From Paraglaciecola arctica BSs20135 (GTDB lineage Bacteria > Pseudomonadota > Gammaproteobacteria > Enterobacterales > Alteromonadaceae), in assembly GCF_000314995.1 (NCBI RefSeq), contig NZ_BAEO01000005.1, positions 1 through 64,000 on the forward strand: a DNA stretch of 64,000 nucleotides. The letters are read 5' to 3'. Shown here piece by piece: positions 1 through 7,946 of this stretch. The notes under the pieces were generated by a model. The model was not told the origin of the DNA and searched no databases. It saw nothing but the letters and a program-made list of their open reading frames with translations. The position numbers were made by a program, and so were the translations under genes. Numbering within the stretch: position 1 is the first letter of the stretch; every line of letters begins with the position of its first letter.

Positions 1-1
1 C

Positions 2-499
2 ACTGAAAATTACGATTTTTATCTTGTTCATCCTTACTCTAAAGCTGAAATACTTATCTCTTTAAATAAGACAACTCCTATATCAGAGAGCGGTGAAAAA
101 TTTCATGGATATGCAAACTCTCATGTTAAGTGGAATTTTAGATGGAAATATAATAATAAAAGTTGTTGGATTACTTCCGCAAATACGGATGTAAATACTA
201 CATATACTCTTCCTAAACTGGGTACTAACCTAGTCGATGTGAATGAAATATGGAATCAGTGGTATCCAAAATTAGTGTTACATGAAAAAGGGCATCATCA
301 GCTAGCTCTTAAAATTGCTAAAAAAATTGAGAGTACTATTTTAGATATGTCAGCTGAAACTAAATGTTCTGCATTGGAGATAAAAGCTAATGCTATTGGA
401 CATGGATATTTATCTGAATTAGACGAACTAAATAAACAATATGATCAACGTACAAATCACGGTGAAACTCAAGGTGCAAGCCTATTCAGTTATCTATAA
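2..499 (+). CDS. DUF922-type secreted Zn-dependent protease (5'-truncated by window)
   Basis: The frame is open from base 2 to the TAA at 497-499, so the gene starts before the window; the GTG at 239 is internal. About 165 residues are visible. The C-terminal half has W-N-Q-W-Y-P-K-L followed by HEKGH, an HExxH zinc-peptidase motif. The earlier part (HGYANSHVKWNFRWKY, then a Cys, then TYTLPKL) matches the layout of DUF922 (predicted secreted Zn-dependent protease). A signal peptide cannot be checked. The stop is followed 7 bases later by an attC-like site, so I read it as a cassette gene. Substrate unknown. Confidence 0.75.
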   Translation, partial: TENYDFYLVHPYSKAEILISLNKTTPISESGEKFHGYANSHVKWNFRWKYNNKSCWITSANTDVNTTYTLPKLGTNLVDVNEIWNQWYPKLVLHEKGHHQLALKIAKKIESTILDMSAETKCSALEIKANAIGHGYLSELDELNKQYDQRTNHGETQGASLFSYL

Positions 500-505
500 T
501 AATTT

Positions 506-587
506 GTTTAACAAGCAATTTAAGTCGGAACTAAACCAGTTGGCTGTTTTCACCAACTTTATTTAGCCGCTTTAGGTGGCATTTAAC
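506..587 (+). repeat. attC-like recombination site 1
   Basis: GTTTAAC (506-512) fits the RYYYAAC box and lies just after a stop codon. A nested imperfect hairpin follows: AAG-T-CGG (522-528) pairs with CCGCTT (567-572) leaving one bulged T, CTAAA (531-535) pairs with TTTAG (562-566), and AGTTGG (538-543) pairs with CCAACT (553-558). The 3' box (ATTTAAC, 581-587) departs from GTTRRRY, so the site may be degenerate. Bulged bases on one arm and position between two short same-strand genes fit an integron attC. Confidence 0.6.
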
Positions 588-605
588 TTTAAATCAGGTT
601 TGGTA

Positions 606-1037
606 ATGAATATTGAGAACGTAGAAAAAGCAGATCACCTTACGCTTCTAGCTATTTGGGAATCATCGGTAAGAGCCACCCATGATTTTTTGACAGAAGA
701 AGATCTTCAGGCATTAAAACCGCTGATCTTAGAGCAGTATTTTGACTCTGTTGATTTAAGATGTGCCAAAAATAGTAATGGTGAAATACTGGGTTTTTGT
801 GGTGTACATAATAACAATATTGAAATGTTATTCATTTCACCTGATGTGCGTGGTAAAGGTATTGGTACTTTGTTAGCCTCCTATGCCATCAAATCCCAAG
901 GTGCAACCAAAGTTGATGTTAATGAACAGAATCAGCAAGCGCTAGGTTTTTACCAACATATTGGTTTTTCGGTAACTGGGCGATCTCCAGTTGATGGACA
1001 GGGCAAGCCTTATCCATTACTGCATATGTTGTTATGA
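606..1037 (+). CDS. GNAT family N-acetyltransferase
   Basis: A 143-residue protein from ATG 606. A GTG at 576 in the same frame would start inside the preceding attC-like site, so 606 (AGG about 8 bases upstream) is preferred. Motif A of the GNAT fold is clear (SPDVRGKGIGTLL, acetyl-CoA pyrophosphate loop), followed by NEQNQQALGFYQHIGF, the usual motif B helix with its tyrosine. Resembles small YjaB/PhnO-like acetyltransferases that act on amines or amino acids; substrate unknown. No promoter of its own is evident, and it is flanked by attC-like sequences, as expected of an integron cassette. Confidence 0.85.
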   Translation: MNIENVEKADHLTLLAIWESSVRATHDFLTEEDLQALKPLILEQYFDSVDLRCAKNSNGEILGFCGVHNNNIEMLFISPDVRGKGIGTLLASYAIKSQGATKVDVNEQNQQALGFYQHIGFSVTGRSPVDGQGKPYPLLHMLL

Positions 1038-1039
1038 TA

Positions 1040-1080
1040 ATTTAACAAGGCAAAGCGACGGCTTTTTCGTAGCCAAACTT
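1040..1080 (+). repeat. partial attC-like site 2
   Basis: ATTTAAC (1040-1046, RYYYAAC) follows the GNAT stop codon by two bases. GGCT (1060-1063) can pair with AGCC (1071-1074). No matching GTTRRRY box is found before the next gene, so only the left half can be supported. Confidence 0.35.
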
Positions 1081-1136
1081 AATAAGACTGTCACTTTAAA
1101 AAAATAATGAAACTTTTAAAAGGGATCATCAATTAA

Positions 1137-1667
1137 ATGAAAAGGATTGCTGTATTTGGTAAACCTGGAGGTGGAAAGTCAACACTAAGCAGGGATCTTT
1201 CGGCAAGAACAGGTATCAAACATTTCCCGTTGGATTTAATCGAATACAAACACAACGGCGAGCGAGTTACACCTGAAGAATATTCAAGTAAACATGCAGA
1301 TTTAATAGACACTGAAAACTGGATAGTTGAGGGGCTTGGTACATTAGGATCTTTCTGGTTGCGTATTGATGCCGCTGATACGCTGATTTACATCGACCTT
1401 CCCTATTATGTTCATTACTGGTGGATTACTAAAAGGCTATTAAAGAGCTTTTTTGTCAAACCCGAAGGATGGCCAGAAGGTAGCTCGGTTTTAAAGGGTA
1501 CCCTAGCAAGCTGGAAATATCTGCGGCTATCCCCAAAGTTCTGGACTCCTGAGTTGTTCTCAAAGATTCAGCTTCGCGGTAAGGGTAAAGTTATAATTAG
1601 AATTACATCGGCTAAAGAAATAGATGATTTCATTAATAATTTTGGCGATACCGGTGTTCGCATATAA
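1137..1667 (+). CDS. P-loop NTPase, adenylate-kinase/FlaR-like
   Basis: 176 residues. Walker A is at the N-terminus (FGKPGGGKST, residues 7-16), followed by LDLIEYKHNGERV and a W-I-V-E-G-L-G segment, the layout of the 'DNA topology modulation protein FlaR'/adenylate-kinase-like group of small P-loop kinases. These proteins phosphorylate or bind nucleotides, but for this subgroup the substrate is not established. AGGGA lies upstream of ATG 1137. The stop codon TAA (1665-1667) sits inside the left box of the next attC-like site, typical of cassette genes. Confidence 0.75.
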   Translation: MKRIAVFGKPGGGKSTLSRDLSARTGIKHFPLDLIEYKHNGERVTPEEYSSKHADLIDTENWIVEGLGTLGSFWLRIDAADTLIYIDLPYYVHYWWITKRLLKSFFVKPEGWPEGSSVLKGTLASWKYLRLSPKFWTPELFSKIQLRGKGKVIIRITSAKEIDDFINNFGDTGVRI

Positions 1668-1764
1668 CAATCAGCATCAAACATACGCTCAAACCTCCAC
1701 TGGTTTTTGTGGTTTCGCTTCATAAATCACTACCGCTTGGCAGTTGCTGGGCTGAGCATTATAT
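1662..1764 (+). repeat. attC-like recombination site 3
   Basis: The two ends are complementary: ATATAA (1662-1667) with TTATAT (1759-1764), and TCAGC (1671-1675) with GCTGA (1751-1755). The interior folds through GC-AAA-CCAC against GTGG-TTT-GC. Size (103 bp), the stop codon inside the left box and the next gene starting 15 bases after the right end all match an integron attC. The right box reads ATTATAT rather than strict GTTRRRY. Confidence 0.6.
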
Positions 1765-1778
1765 ACCTAGGAACACAT

Positions 1779-2096
1779 ATGTCAGTTATCGCTAATACAC
1801 CTAAACCTCCATATTTTGCTGTAATTTTTACATCTACAAGAACCAAAGGTGAAAATGGTTATGGAGAAATGGCAGATAGAATGGTTGAGCTAGCCGAACA
1901 ACAACTAGGCTTTTTAGGTATTGAATCAGCAAGAGAAGATGTTGGAATAACTGTTTCTTACTGGGCTGATTTAGATTCAATTAGAAATTGGAAAGCGAAC
2001 TCTGAACATTTAAAAGCTCATAAAAAGGGTCGTAAGTCTTGGTACAGTTCTTTTAAGGTTCGTATTTCGAAAGTAGAACGAGATTACGGCATATAA
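1779..2096 (+). CDS. Antibiotic biosynthesis monooxygenase (ABM) domain protein
   Basis: 105 residues from ATG 1779, with AGGA at 1768-1771. The frame also opens at a GTG at 1707, but that lies inside the attC-like site, so I reject it. The sequence (PYFAVIFTSTRT ... YGEMADRMVELAEQQLGFLGIESAR ... YWADLDSIRNWKANSEHLKAHKKGR ... WY) is a single ferredoxin-like ABM/HmoA-type domain. Relatives are cofactor-free oxygenases or haem-degrading enzymes, so the substrate cannot be assigned. It is the last recognisable gene of the left cassette cluster, and its stop (ATATAAC context) again looks like the left edge of an attC. Confidence 0.75.
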   Translation: MSVIANTPKPPYFAVIFTSTRTKGENGYGEMADRMVELAEQQLGFLGIESAREDVGITVSYWADLDSIRNWKANSEHLKAHKKGRKSWYSSFKVRISKVERDYGI

Positions 2097-2367
2097 CCTG
2101 TCGTTTAAGAGAAATAACAGAGCCCAAAGTAAAGAAATACAAAATTTGAAGAGCATTTACCCTAAGAATTTATATAAGTGTTTTGTTTAGGTTGCGTCAC
2201 TAAGTGGTTTGAACTTGGGGATCATTTTCTGGATATTGTTACTATGGGTTTCACGATTAGACTTCATAACTGATGCTGTTAAGCATTAAGAAAACGATGT
2301 CATATTCTTCACTTTAATGACAAAAAATATCGCTTATTTTTAATGCTTAACAGCTTTCATTGCTTAT
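2097..2367. other. Gene-free region with repeats downstream of the cassette cluster
   Basis: Starts with an attC-like left box (ATATAAC over the preceding stop) that has no partner. It then contains a 21-base word (2131-2151) repeated at 6051-6071, a REP-like word ATGGGTTTCACGATTAG (2244-2260) matching 6100-6116, and the long inverted repeat at 2275-2354. No coding potential seen. Confidence 0.6.
2275..2354. repeat. 80-bp imperfect palindrome with 15-bp perfect arms
   Basis: GCTGTTAAGCATTAA (2275-2289) is perfectly inverted at 2340-2354. Pairing continues inward (CGAT/ATCG, GTCAT/ATGAC) with small bulges. It lies 14 bases beyond the 3' end of the TonB receptor gene, so it could terminate that transcript, or be a small palindromic mobile repeat. 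Confidence 0.6.
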
Positions 2368-4440
2368 TTAAAACTTGTACCTTACACCAACTTCTAGTGA
2401 TCGTTCTGGACCAACATAAATACCTTGACGTAAACCAGTAATGTAACGTTTATCAGTCAGGTTTTTTACTGCACCAAATAAACGTAAATTATTAGATAAA
2501 TTATATTGTGCAGTTAAATCTAGCAGCGTATAAGATGGCAATAAACCTCCCCAAATACCACCTGCAGCATCTGTTGGGATCTCTTCAATGTTACTAGCAT
2601 CACCGTATTGCTCACCTCGGTGATGGACAGTTAACGCCGTGCTTAAGCTCTCTTGTTGATAGTTAAACGCCAGGTTTGCAACAATTTTTGGCGCATAAGG
2701 TAGTCGATTACCTTGATTTTCACCACTTTTAAACTCTGAAGTAGGAACCCAAGTAGCGTTACTATCTATGCTGAAACCACCGCCTAGCTTGTAACCTAAC
2801 ATGAACTCCATACCTAAATGTTCAGTTTTACCACCATTAGACTGCGATAAGTTTGGATCACTGTTACCAGTAACTACTTGGTTACTGAAATCCATGGCAA
2901 AAGCAGCAACTTCATAATTGACATCGCCCTGATTGCCACGAAGTCCTAATTCATAATTAGTTGAGCGTTCGCCATCTAAGTCTTGGTCCATCAGACCATC
3001 AAGTGCTACACCATTAGATGCGGGTGAAAATGCTCGATATACACCACCGTAAAACTGTGCAGATTCGCTTAGGTTATAAGTAGCACCTACACCTGGCAAA
3101 AATTCAGTATTGCTCGTTTTAGCAGTGCTATTATCATCTGTTAATATCAAACGCTTTTGTTCGTATGATTCAATTCGCAAACCCGGCGTAATAGCAAAGC
3201 GTTCGTTCAACTCAATACGAGTTTGCCCATGAGCTGCATAGCTGTCTGCAGAGTCAATTCTGTGTCGGTCATTTACACCGGTTCGATCAGAACTACGCTC
3301 TGCTCGAATACGGGTATCATTTGATTCTTCTTGCATGAAACGTAAACCGAACTCACTATTTGCTGTCATACCAAATAACTGATGATCAAGCGTTAAACGA
3401 GTTTCAATACCAACTCGGTCAAATGAGCGGTTATTACCTGATAAGGTGTCTTTATAAACCCATCGATCTGCAGAGTTCGAAGCTTCGGTATCGACGTCAT
3501 AACGCCAATAATCACGAGTTACTTCACTCCAATAAACTAAAGTTTTCAATGTTGCTTGGTCGGAAAGAGCCCACTCATGATTGATATCGAAAGCAGTACG
3601 ATCTGTTAGAAACTTATCATCTGCACCTGGGTTATAATCGGCACCCGCCAAATAATCGTCCATTAACAAACCGCGATAAGAAATATCAGCGTCATTTTCA
3701 TAGCGTGATATTTTAATACCAACCTTTTGGTCGTTACTTAAAATAACCCCTGCCTTAGCCATGACATCAGTCATTTCGTAGCCTTTATCCATAAAACCAT
3801 CACTGGTAGCATGGGTGGCCACAATGCCAGCAAAAGCATCACCGGCTTCGTTTTTCCCACCCGCTTCTAGGCTGATTTCTTGCATATTAAACGAGCCAGC
3901 TCGACCCGTAAGCATTACACCATCATCAGGTGTTTTTGTTTGATAGTTGACTACACCACCGATAGTTGACGGACCATAACGAAGTGACGATGAACCTTTC
4001 AATACTTCAACTTGTTCTATTCGTTGAACACGAGGATTAAAGTAACGATCATTACCAATAAATAAACCTGGTGCGACTGGAACACCATCTTCTAACATAA
4101 GGGATTTTGATTCACTCGCAGATAATCCACGAATACCAAAGTTTGCAACAATCGCGCTTTCTTCTTCACTTTTAGTATTGACACCTGGAATACGACGTAA
4201 AACATCTTCAGTGGATAGAGGCTGAATTTTTTCTATTTGTTGGCGATTTATGACTACAACAGAACCGGTATGCTCCAATATTACAGAGTTAGCGTTACCG
4301 AATACTTTGATAACTTCCATGGTAGGCATAATTGTTTGATCTTTACTTTCTTCAGCACTATCTTGCTGTTGAGCAACAGTATTTAGTGATAACAAGGCTA
4401 GCGTAATTGCTAGTGATAGCGATGACTTTGTTGTCCGCAT
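2368..4440 (-). CDS. TonB-dependent siderophore receptor (FecA-like)
   Basis: 690 residues. Residues 1-23 are a Sec signal peptide ending at an AQQQ region. The plug domain follows (SVVVINRQQIEKIQP ... VLRRIPGVN ... NFGIRGL ... RIEQVEVLKGSSSLRYGPSTIGGVVNYQTK), which most resembles ferric-dicitrate type receptors. The remainder is a beta barrel ending in the canonical aromatic residue (VGVRYKF). It would import a ferric chelate across the outer membrane using TonB energy. A Fur-box-like sequence about 56 bases upstream of the start supports iron repression. No periplasmic or inner-membrane partner genes are adjacent, so the ligand is open. Confidence 0.9.
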   Translation of the reverse strand: MRTTKSSLSLAITLALLSLNTVAQQQDSAEESKDQTIMPTMEVIKVFGNANSVILEHTGSVVVINRQQIEKIQPLSTEDVLRRIPGVNTKSEEESAIVANFGIRGLSASESKSLMLEDGVPVAPGLFIGNDRYFNPRVQRIEQVEVLKGSSSLRYGPSTIGGVVNYQTKTPDDGVMLTGRAGSFNMQEISLEAGGKNEAGDAFAGIVATHATSDGFMDKGYEMTDVMAKAGVILSNDQKVGIKISRYENDADISYRGLLMDDYLAGADYNPGADDKFLTDRTAFDINHEWALSDQATLKTLVYWSEVTRDYWRYDVDTEASNSADRWVYKDTLSGNNRSFDRVGIETRLTLDHQLFGMTANSEFGLRFMQEESNDTRIRAERSSDRTGVNDRHRIDSADSYAAHGQTRIELNERFAITPGLRIESYEQKRLILTDDNSTAKTSNTEFLPGVGATYNLSESAQFYGGVYRAFSPASNGVALDGLMDQDLDGERSTNYELGLRGNQGDVNYEVAAFAMDFSNQVVTGNSDPNLSQSNGGKTEHLGMEFMLGYKLGGGFSIDSNATWVPTSEFKSGENQGNRLPYAPKIVANLAFNYQQESLSTALTVHHRGEQYGDASNIEEIPTDAAGGIWGGLLPSYTLLDLTAQYNLSNNLRLFGAVKNLTDKRYITGLRQGIYVGPERSLEVGVRYKF

Positions 4441-4495
4441 TACGAATATTTCCTAAAAAGTTTAAATATTTATCTGCGGCAATTAGAGCACAAAG

Positions 4496-4514
4496 AATAA
4501 TGCGAATCAATATC
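4496..4514 (-). promoter_or_regulatory. Fur box upstream of the TonB receptor
   Basis: Read on the minus strand, GATATTGATTCGCATTATT agrees with the 19-base Fur consensus GATAATGATAATCATTATC at 14 positions. It lies in the leader of the receptor gene, where repression by Fe-Fur would be expected. Confidence 0.7.
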
Positions 4515-4630
4515 ATTAAGATAGTCCTTAACAGTAATAAAATATAAGATTGGAAGAGCATTTATCCAAAAAAAATTTTAATAACAATCCTGTAAGGTCA
4601 AGTTTCTACCCAAATTAAATTTGAGCAAAA

Positions 4631-4660
4631 AAAAACAGCAACCCTATGATTACTGTTTTT
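4631..4660 (-). terminator. Rho-independent terminator of the VWA/PEP-CTERM gene
   Basis: AAAAACAG (4631-4638) pairs with CTGTTTTT (4653-4660). On the minus strand the hairpin is followed by a run of more than eight T. It lies 36 bases after the stop of the VWA protein. Confidence 0.65.
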
Positions 4661-4695
4661 TAATAATACAATGAACTGGTATTAGAAAACGTTAA

Positions 4696-5439
4696 TTACG
4701 CTTTTCTTGAGTATCGTGCGGTAGCAATGCCGAACAGGCCAAGACCAAGTAGGAACAGAGTCGCTGGCTCAGGAACATCGATGGTACCTAATTCGGTACC
4801 TACTTTGATTTTTAAGACGGCCTCTACCTCAGCAAATGTAGTAGCTACAAAATCCAGACCGGTAAGATTCCAACCACAATTAGCAAAAGCACCAATGCCC
4901 AGACAATTTACCGCCGAATACCCTGCCGCAAGCGCACTCGTTGTGGCCGCTGTTGGATCTGTTCCAGTATTATGGGCGCCGTCAGTAGAAACATCGATGA
5001 GTTTCGTAAAATCTACTGCAAAGTCAGTTGCTGCAAACCCTGCCAAATACGCGTCCATATCGCTTTGTGAAAGAGCAACCCCACCTCCAATGTTAGTGGC
5101 ACTATTCGGTTGACTCATGCTTGCAATACTCGCGAGTAGTGTGGCACGATCGGTTTCATCATTCAGGCGGATTGCCGTTTGCTCTAAAATTGTACCGCTT
5201 GAAAATTGTATGACATTAACTACCACACTACCGTCGGCTTTAACGACACTTGCATCGCCAAATACTGCACCATAGGCGGCAACTTGAGTAGCGAAATCGG
5301 CACTTGATATACTGCCCGAGCCGTCGATAACAATACCCAGCGCGGTTTTGATTAGTGCTGCATTTGCCAAATTGCTCCCTAACGTTAAGGGTATAGCCAA
5401 CAATAAGCCGACTAGATATTTTTTTATTCTATTCTTCAT
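4696..5439 (-). CDS. DUF1194-like VWA-domain protein with PEP-CTERM sorting signal
   Basis: 247 residues. A signal peptide (to about residue 28, LANAA) is followed by a von Willebrand A fold with the MIDAS motif DGSGSIS, a later S-ATNIGGG segment and D-V-S-T-D-G, consistent with metal binding and the DUF1194 group. The C-terminus VPEPATLFLLGLGLFGIA plus a basic tail (RYSRKA) is a typical PEP-CTERM sorting signal, which is recognised by an exosortase and links the protein to exopolysaccharide or biofilm export. No exosortase gene is in this window. Monocistronic, with its own terminator. Function beyond surface or secreted adhesion is inference. Confidence 0.85.
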   Translation of the reverse strand: MKNRIKKYLVGLLLAIPLTLGSNLANAALIKTALGIVIDGSGSISSADFATQVAAYGAVFGDASVVKADGSVVVNVIQFSSGTILEQTAIRLNDETDRATLLASIASMSQPNSATNIGGGVALSQSDMDAYLAGFAATDFAVDFTKLIDVSTDGAHNTGTDPTAATTSALAAGYSAVNCLGIGAFANCGWNLTGLDFVATTFAEVEAVLKIKVGTELGTIDVPEPATLFLLGLGLFGIATARYSRKA

Positions 5440-6256
5440 GTTTTACTCCATCCGTAAGTCTTCATAAGCCAATAACAAAAATATTGGCAACAATAGTTAT
5501 AGCCGTTTACTACTTCAAAATCCGCCTACTGCTCGCTGGTGTTTGAATAGCTATCCCTAATGCCTAGCAATTTTGGCACCAAAAAATATTTATGTTAATA
5601 ATCAGTTAGATACAATACCGCCCTGAATTTGTAATAGGGACTAATTGTAAAAAATAATGACAACTTTTAGGCTTTGTGAAGCAGCTTACTGAAGGGTTTT
5701 CCATCAAGTTCAGCTGATTAAGCCACTAACCAGTGGAGTCAGGCCTTTGTAATCCAGTTAGATTAGTTTCCGAAATTAGAAATGTACGATTTGTAAAAAT
5801 ATCTGACAGTAGATGTTGCTATTCCCCTACAGATTAGGAATAAAATGAACGATTAATTACAGAGTCGACCTTGTTGAAAAATTATAAAACAACAGGACTA
5901 CCAGAAATTTTATCACTCCAAGTGTCTAGATAGCTAGCTTTTGCTACTTTCTTAAAATGGGGGGAGTTTAAATACCAAATTTATGGTTGGGTCTATAAAT
6001 ACACCGAATTACAGAGACACCCATCACCGAATTACAGAGACACCCATAATAAAGAAATACAAAATTTGAAGCTGGGCCATTTTTCTATCTATTGTTACTA
6101 TGGGTGTCTCGATTAGCCTTGGCTCTTCTAAATAAAGAAGAAAGAACCTCAAAATCCTCAAAGTTCTTATTTAATTCGCCCATTATGTAACCTTAAGGTT
6201 TCATAATGGGCGATATATGTTACATTATTCAAAATACATTTATTAAGGAAGTGGAT
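5440..6256. other. Gene-free region with REP-like repeat cluster
   Basis: No gene-like frame is seen across about 800 bases. The right part holds the repeats listed at 6003-6116. The start of the membrane protein gene is placed at 6257; the ATG at 6206 lacks a ribosome-binding site. Confidence 0.6.
6003..6116. repeat. REP-like cluster, GAGACACCCAT words
   Basis: The 21-base unit ACCGAATTACAGAGACACCCA occurs twice (6003-6023, 6026-6046) at 23-base spacing. An inverted version of its core, ATGGGTGTCTCGATTAG, lies at 6100-6116. GAGACACCCATAATA against TATTGTTACTATGGGTGTCTC makes a long imperfect inverted repeat. The same GACACCCAT core recurs at 23599 and 25021, and a sister word (GCCACCCAT) flanks the transposase at 20031-21011. 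Confidence 0.7.
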
Positions 6257-6694
6257 ATGAAAAATGATAGTTTTTCGATTATTTCTCGGTTTCATGTATC
6301 AAGTATGTCATTTTGCTTATTTTTGATTCTAAGCATGAGCACTGGGATCTTTTATTCAATGTTGGTAAATCAAACACCTTTCAAAACACAAACTTGGGTG
6401 CTGATAACTTCTATAATTTGTACATTATGGCTATTGTTTAATATCAAAGACTGGATCGCGTATTACAAATTATATAGAGATCAAAATCACTTAATTAATG
6501 ATGAACGCTTTCAGCATCATTCAAGTAAAGCCGCAAAATTTGGATTTATTGCGCTAATGATCAGTAATTTATCTATGTTAATTATTGATCTTTTTGTATT
6601 TTCATTAGGTGTTGCTTTTACTTCTCTATTTTCATTAGTTTCCGGGGTGTCTACATATTTAATAACCCACATAATACTAGAGCTGCGGGCATAA
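6257..6694 (+). CDS. Four-helix membrane protein of a membrane/XRE pair
   Basis: 145 residues from ATG 6257, preceded by AGGAAG. Four hydrophobic stretches are visible: FCLFLILSMSTGIFYSML, WVLITSIICTLWLLF, FGFIALMISNLSMLIIDLF and FSLGVAFTSLFSLVSGVSTYL. No enzyme motif is present. It ends 2 bases before an XRE-type regulator; such two-gene units (small integral membrane protein plus compact HTH protein) are common, and the membrane partner is often thought to modulate the regulator. I do not recognise a named family. Confidence 0.7.
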   Translation: MKNDSFSIISRFHVSSMSFCLFLILSMSTGIFYSMLVNQTPFKTQTWVLITSIICTLWLLFNIKDWIAYYKLYRDQNHLINDERFQHHSSKAAKFGFIALMISNLSMLIIDLFVFSLGVAFTSLFSLVSGVSTYLITHIILELRA

Positions 6695-6696
6695 AC

Positions 6697-6897
6697 ATGG
6701 AGTTACTAAATAAGTTAAAAATACATCGTGCAGTTCATAATTTAACTCAAGCAGAGCTCGCATTAAAAGTAGGTGTAAGTAGAAAAACAATTAATACTGT
6801 AGAAAACGGTATTTATATTCCATCAACGGTTTTAGCTTTAAAAATAGCTGAAGTATTAAATGTAACAGTCGAAGACATTTTTTCATTAAAACGGTGA
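6697..6897 (+). CDS. XRE family helix-turn-helix regulator (YozG-like)
   Basis: 66 residues that are almost entirely one Cro/C1-type HTH: NKLKIHRAVHNLTQAELALKVGVSRKTINTVENG ... LALKIAEVLNVTVEDIFSL. This is the compact HTH_3 form without an extra domain. Starts 2 bases after the stop of the membrane protein, so it is translated from the same mRNA. Probably an autoregulator; target unknown. Confidence 0.9.
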   Translation: MELLNKLKIHRAVHNLTQAELALKVGVSRKTINTVENGIYIPSTVLALKIAEVLNVTVEDIFSLKR

Positions 6898-6939
6898 ACA
6901 AACCAGTCACTTTAAAAAACCAATGGATAAACATCACTT

Positions 6940-7434
6940 ATGAAAACCATGCTGTCTAGATCATTATTTGTCGTAACATTAATTAGTTTAAGTCAGCTAA
7001 GCCTTGCTCATGATTTGCAACAACCAACACAAAAAGACAATGCTGTTACTGGCCCTATCTACAAACTATTCGATGCAATGCGTGAACATGATCAAGACAA
7101 GATTCTGGCTCAATTCACCAGCAAAGCATTATTGCAACGTATTACTACTAAAGGTGAGATTACCAATACAGATGTAAAAAAATTTGCACTCAGTATAAGT
7201 ACAAATACCGCCGAATTAGATGAACATTTATTAGCCGTCATCATTAACCAACAAAATGAATTGGCCAGTGTTTGGACTCCCTTTGCTTTTTATCTTAATG
7301 ATAAATTGAGTCATTGTGGTAGTAACAGCTTTCAATTGGTACAGATTAATGGTGAATGGAAAATCCATTACTTAATTGATGTCACTTACACTGGGGATTG
7401 TCAGGCTTTTGTAGATAAATATAAAATTCAATAA
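6940..7434 (+). CDS. Secreted NTF2-like/SnoaL-fold protein of unknown function
   Basis: 164 residues with a Sec signal peptide (residues 1-23, ending SLAHD). The mature part (GPIYKLFDAMREHDQDKILAQFTSKALL ... FQLVQINGEWKIHYLIDVTY) has the helix-then-sheet pattern of NTF2-like proteins, with the final strand G-E-W-K-I. Two cysteines (in SHCGSN and GDCQAF) could form a disulfide in the periplasm. Starts 42 bases after the XRE gene and might share its transcript. Convergent with the thioredoxin gene. No specific function can be claimed. Confidence 0.6.
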   Translation: MKTMLSRSLFVVTLISLSQLSLAHDLQQPTQKDNAVTGPIYKLFDAMREHDQDKILAQFTSKALLQRITTKGEITNTDVKKFALSISTNTAELDEHLLAVIINQQNELASVWTPFAFYLNDKLSHCGSNSFQLVQINGEWKIHYLIDVTYTGDCQAFVDKYKIQ

Positions 7435-7442
7435 GCTGCAAA

Positions 7443-7946
7443 TCATAGCGGAGGAATAGCGGCTACGACTTTTTGTAATGTGGTTAAAAAGGCTTCTGGC
7501 TCATAACTTACGGGTAACTGTACTAAATTCTCACCCTCTGCATTTAATATCAACAAAGTGGGAAAACCTGTTACTTGGTAATCTTGCATAAAACGTTCGC
7601 CTGCTGGCGAGTCATACTCAATTCTTGCGTAAACAAAATCTTGATTAATCTGGGATTTAACTTGCTCATTAGAGAACACTTGTTTGTCTAATTTACGGCA
7701 AGATGGGCACCAAATAGCGGACATGTCTGTTAGTACTAATTTATTAGAGCTTTTGGCTACTTCTAACGCTTGTTTTAAGGTACGTTGATCAAGTCCTGTT
7801 TCTTCTATGGCTTGTTGCCCTAGGTAGGTCTGAACGGTTTTGTTGCCGTAATAGCCTAATACTGACAACAGTATAATAAACCCAGCTATAACTAAGACTT
7901 TATTGAATGGGAAACTTGCTGGGTTTTGCTGCTTATTAGTTGACAT
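7443..7946 (-). CDS. Membrane-anchored thioredoxin-fold protein
   Basis: 167 residues from ATG 7946, preceded by AGGAGG; the frame extends to 7979 but lacks a better start. One membrane helix (KVLVIAGFIILLSVLGYYG) places the rest in the periplasm. The thioredoxin domain has WCPSCRKLDKQVF as its CxxC active site and the cis-proline loop GFPTLLIL. It resembles DsbD-gamma or thioredoxin_7 proteins that reduce or oxidise periplasmic disulfides. Its ATG overlaps the TGA of the cysteine desulfurase gene, so the two are translationally coupled, which suggests a link between sulfur mobilisation and thiol redox (inference). Confidence 0.85.
   Translation of the reverse strand: MSTNKQQNPASFPFNKVLVIAGFIILLSVLGYYGNKTVQTYLGQQAIEETGLDQRTLKQALEVAKSSNKLVLTDMSAIWCPSCRKLDKQVFSNEQVKSQINQDFVYARIEYDSPAGERFMQDYQVTGFPTLLILNAEGENLVQLPVSYEPEAFLTTLQKVVAAIPPL

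Noticed and set aside
1707-1778. N-terminal extension of the ABM monooxygenase
   Set aside because: The extra 24 codons lie inside the attC-like site; ATG 1779 has a ribosome-binding site.
2275-2354. Palindrome as an attC site
   Set aside because: The boxes are in the wrong order (GTTRRRY first, RYYYAAC last) for either strand, so it is listed only as a palindrome.
4727-5113. Plus-strand 128-codon frame over the VWA gene
   Set aside because: Antisense to a gene with signal peptide, MIDAS motif and PEP-CTERM tail; no own start signal.
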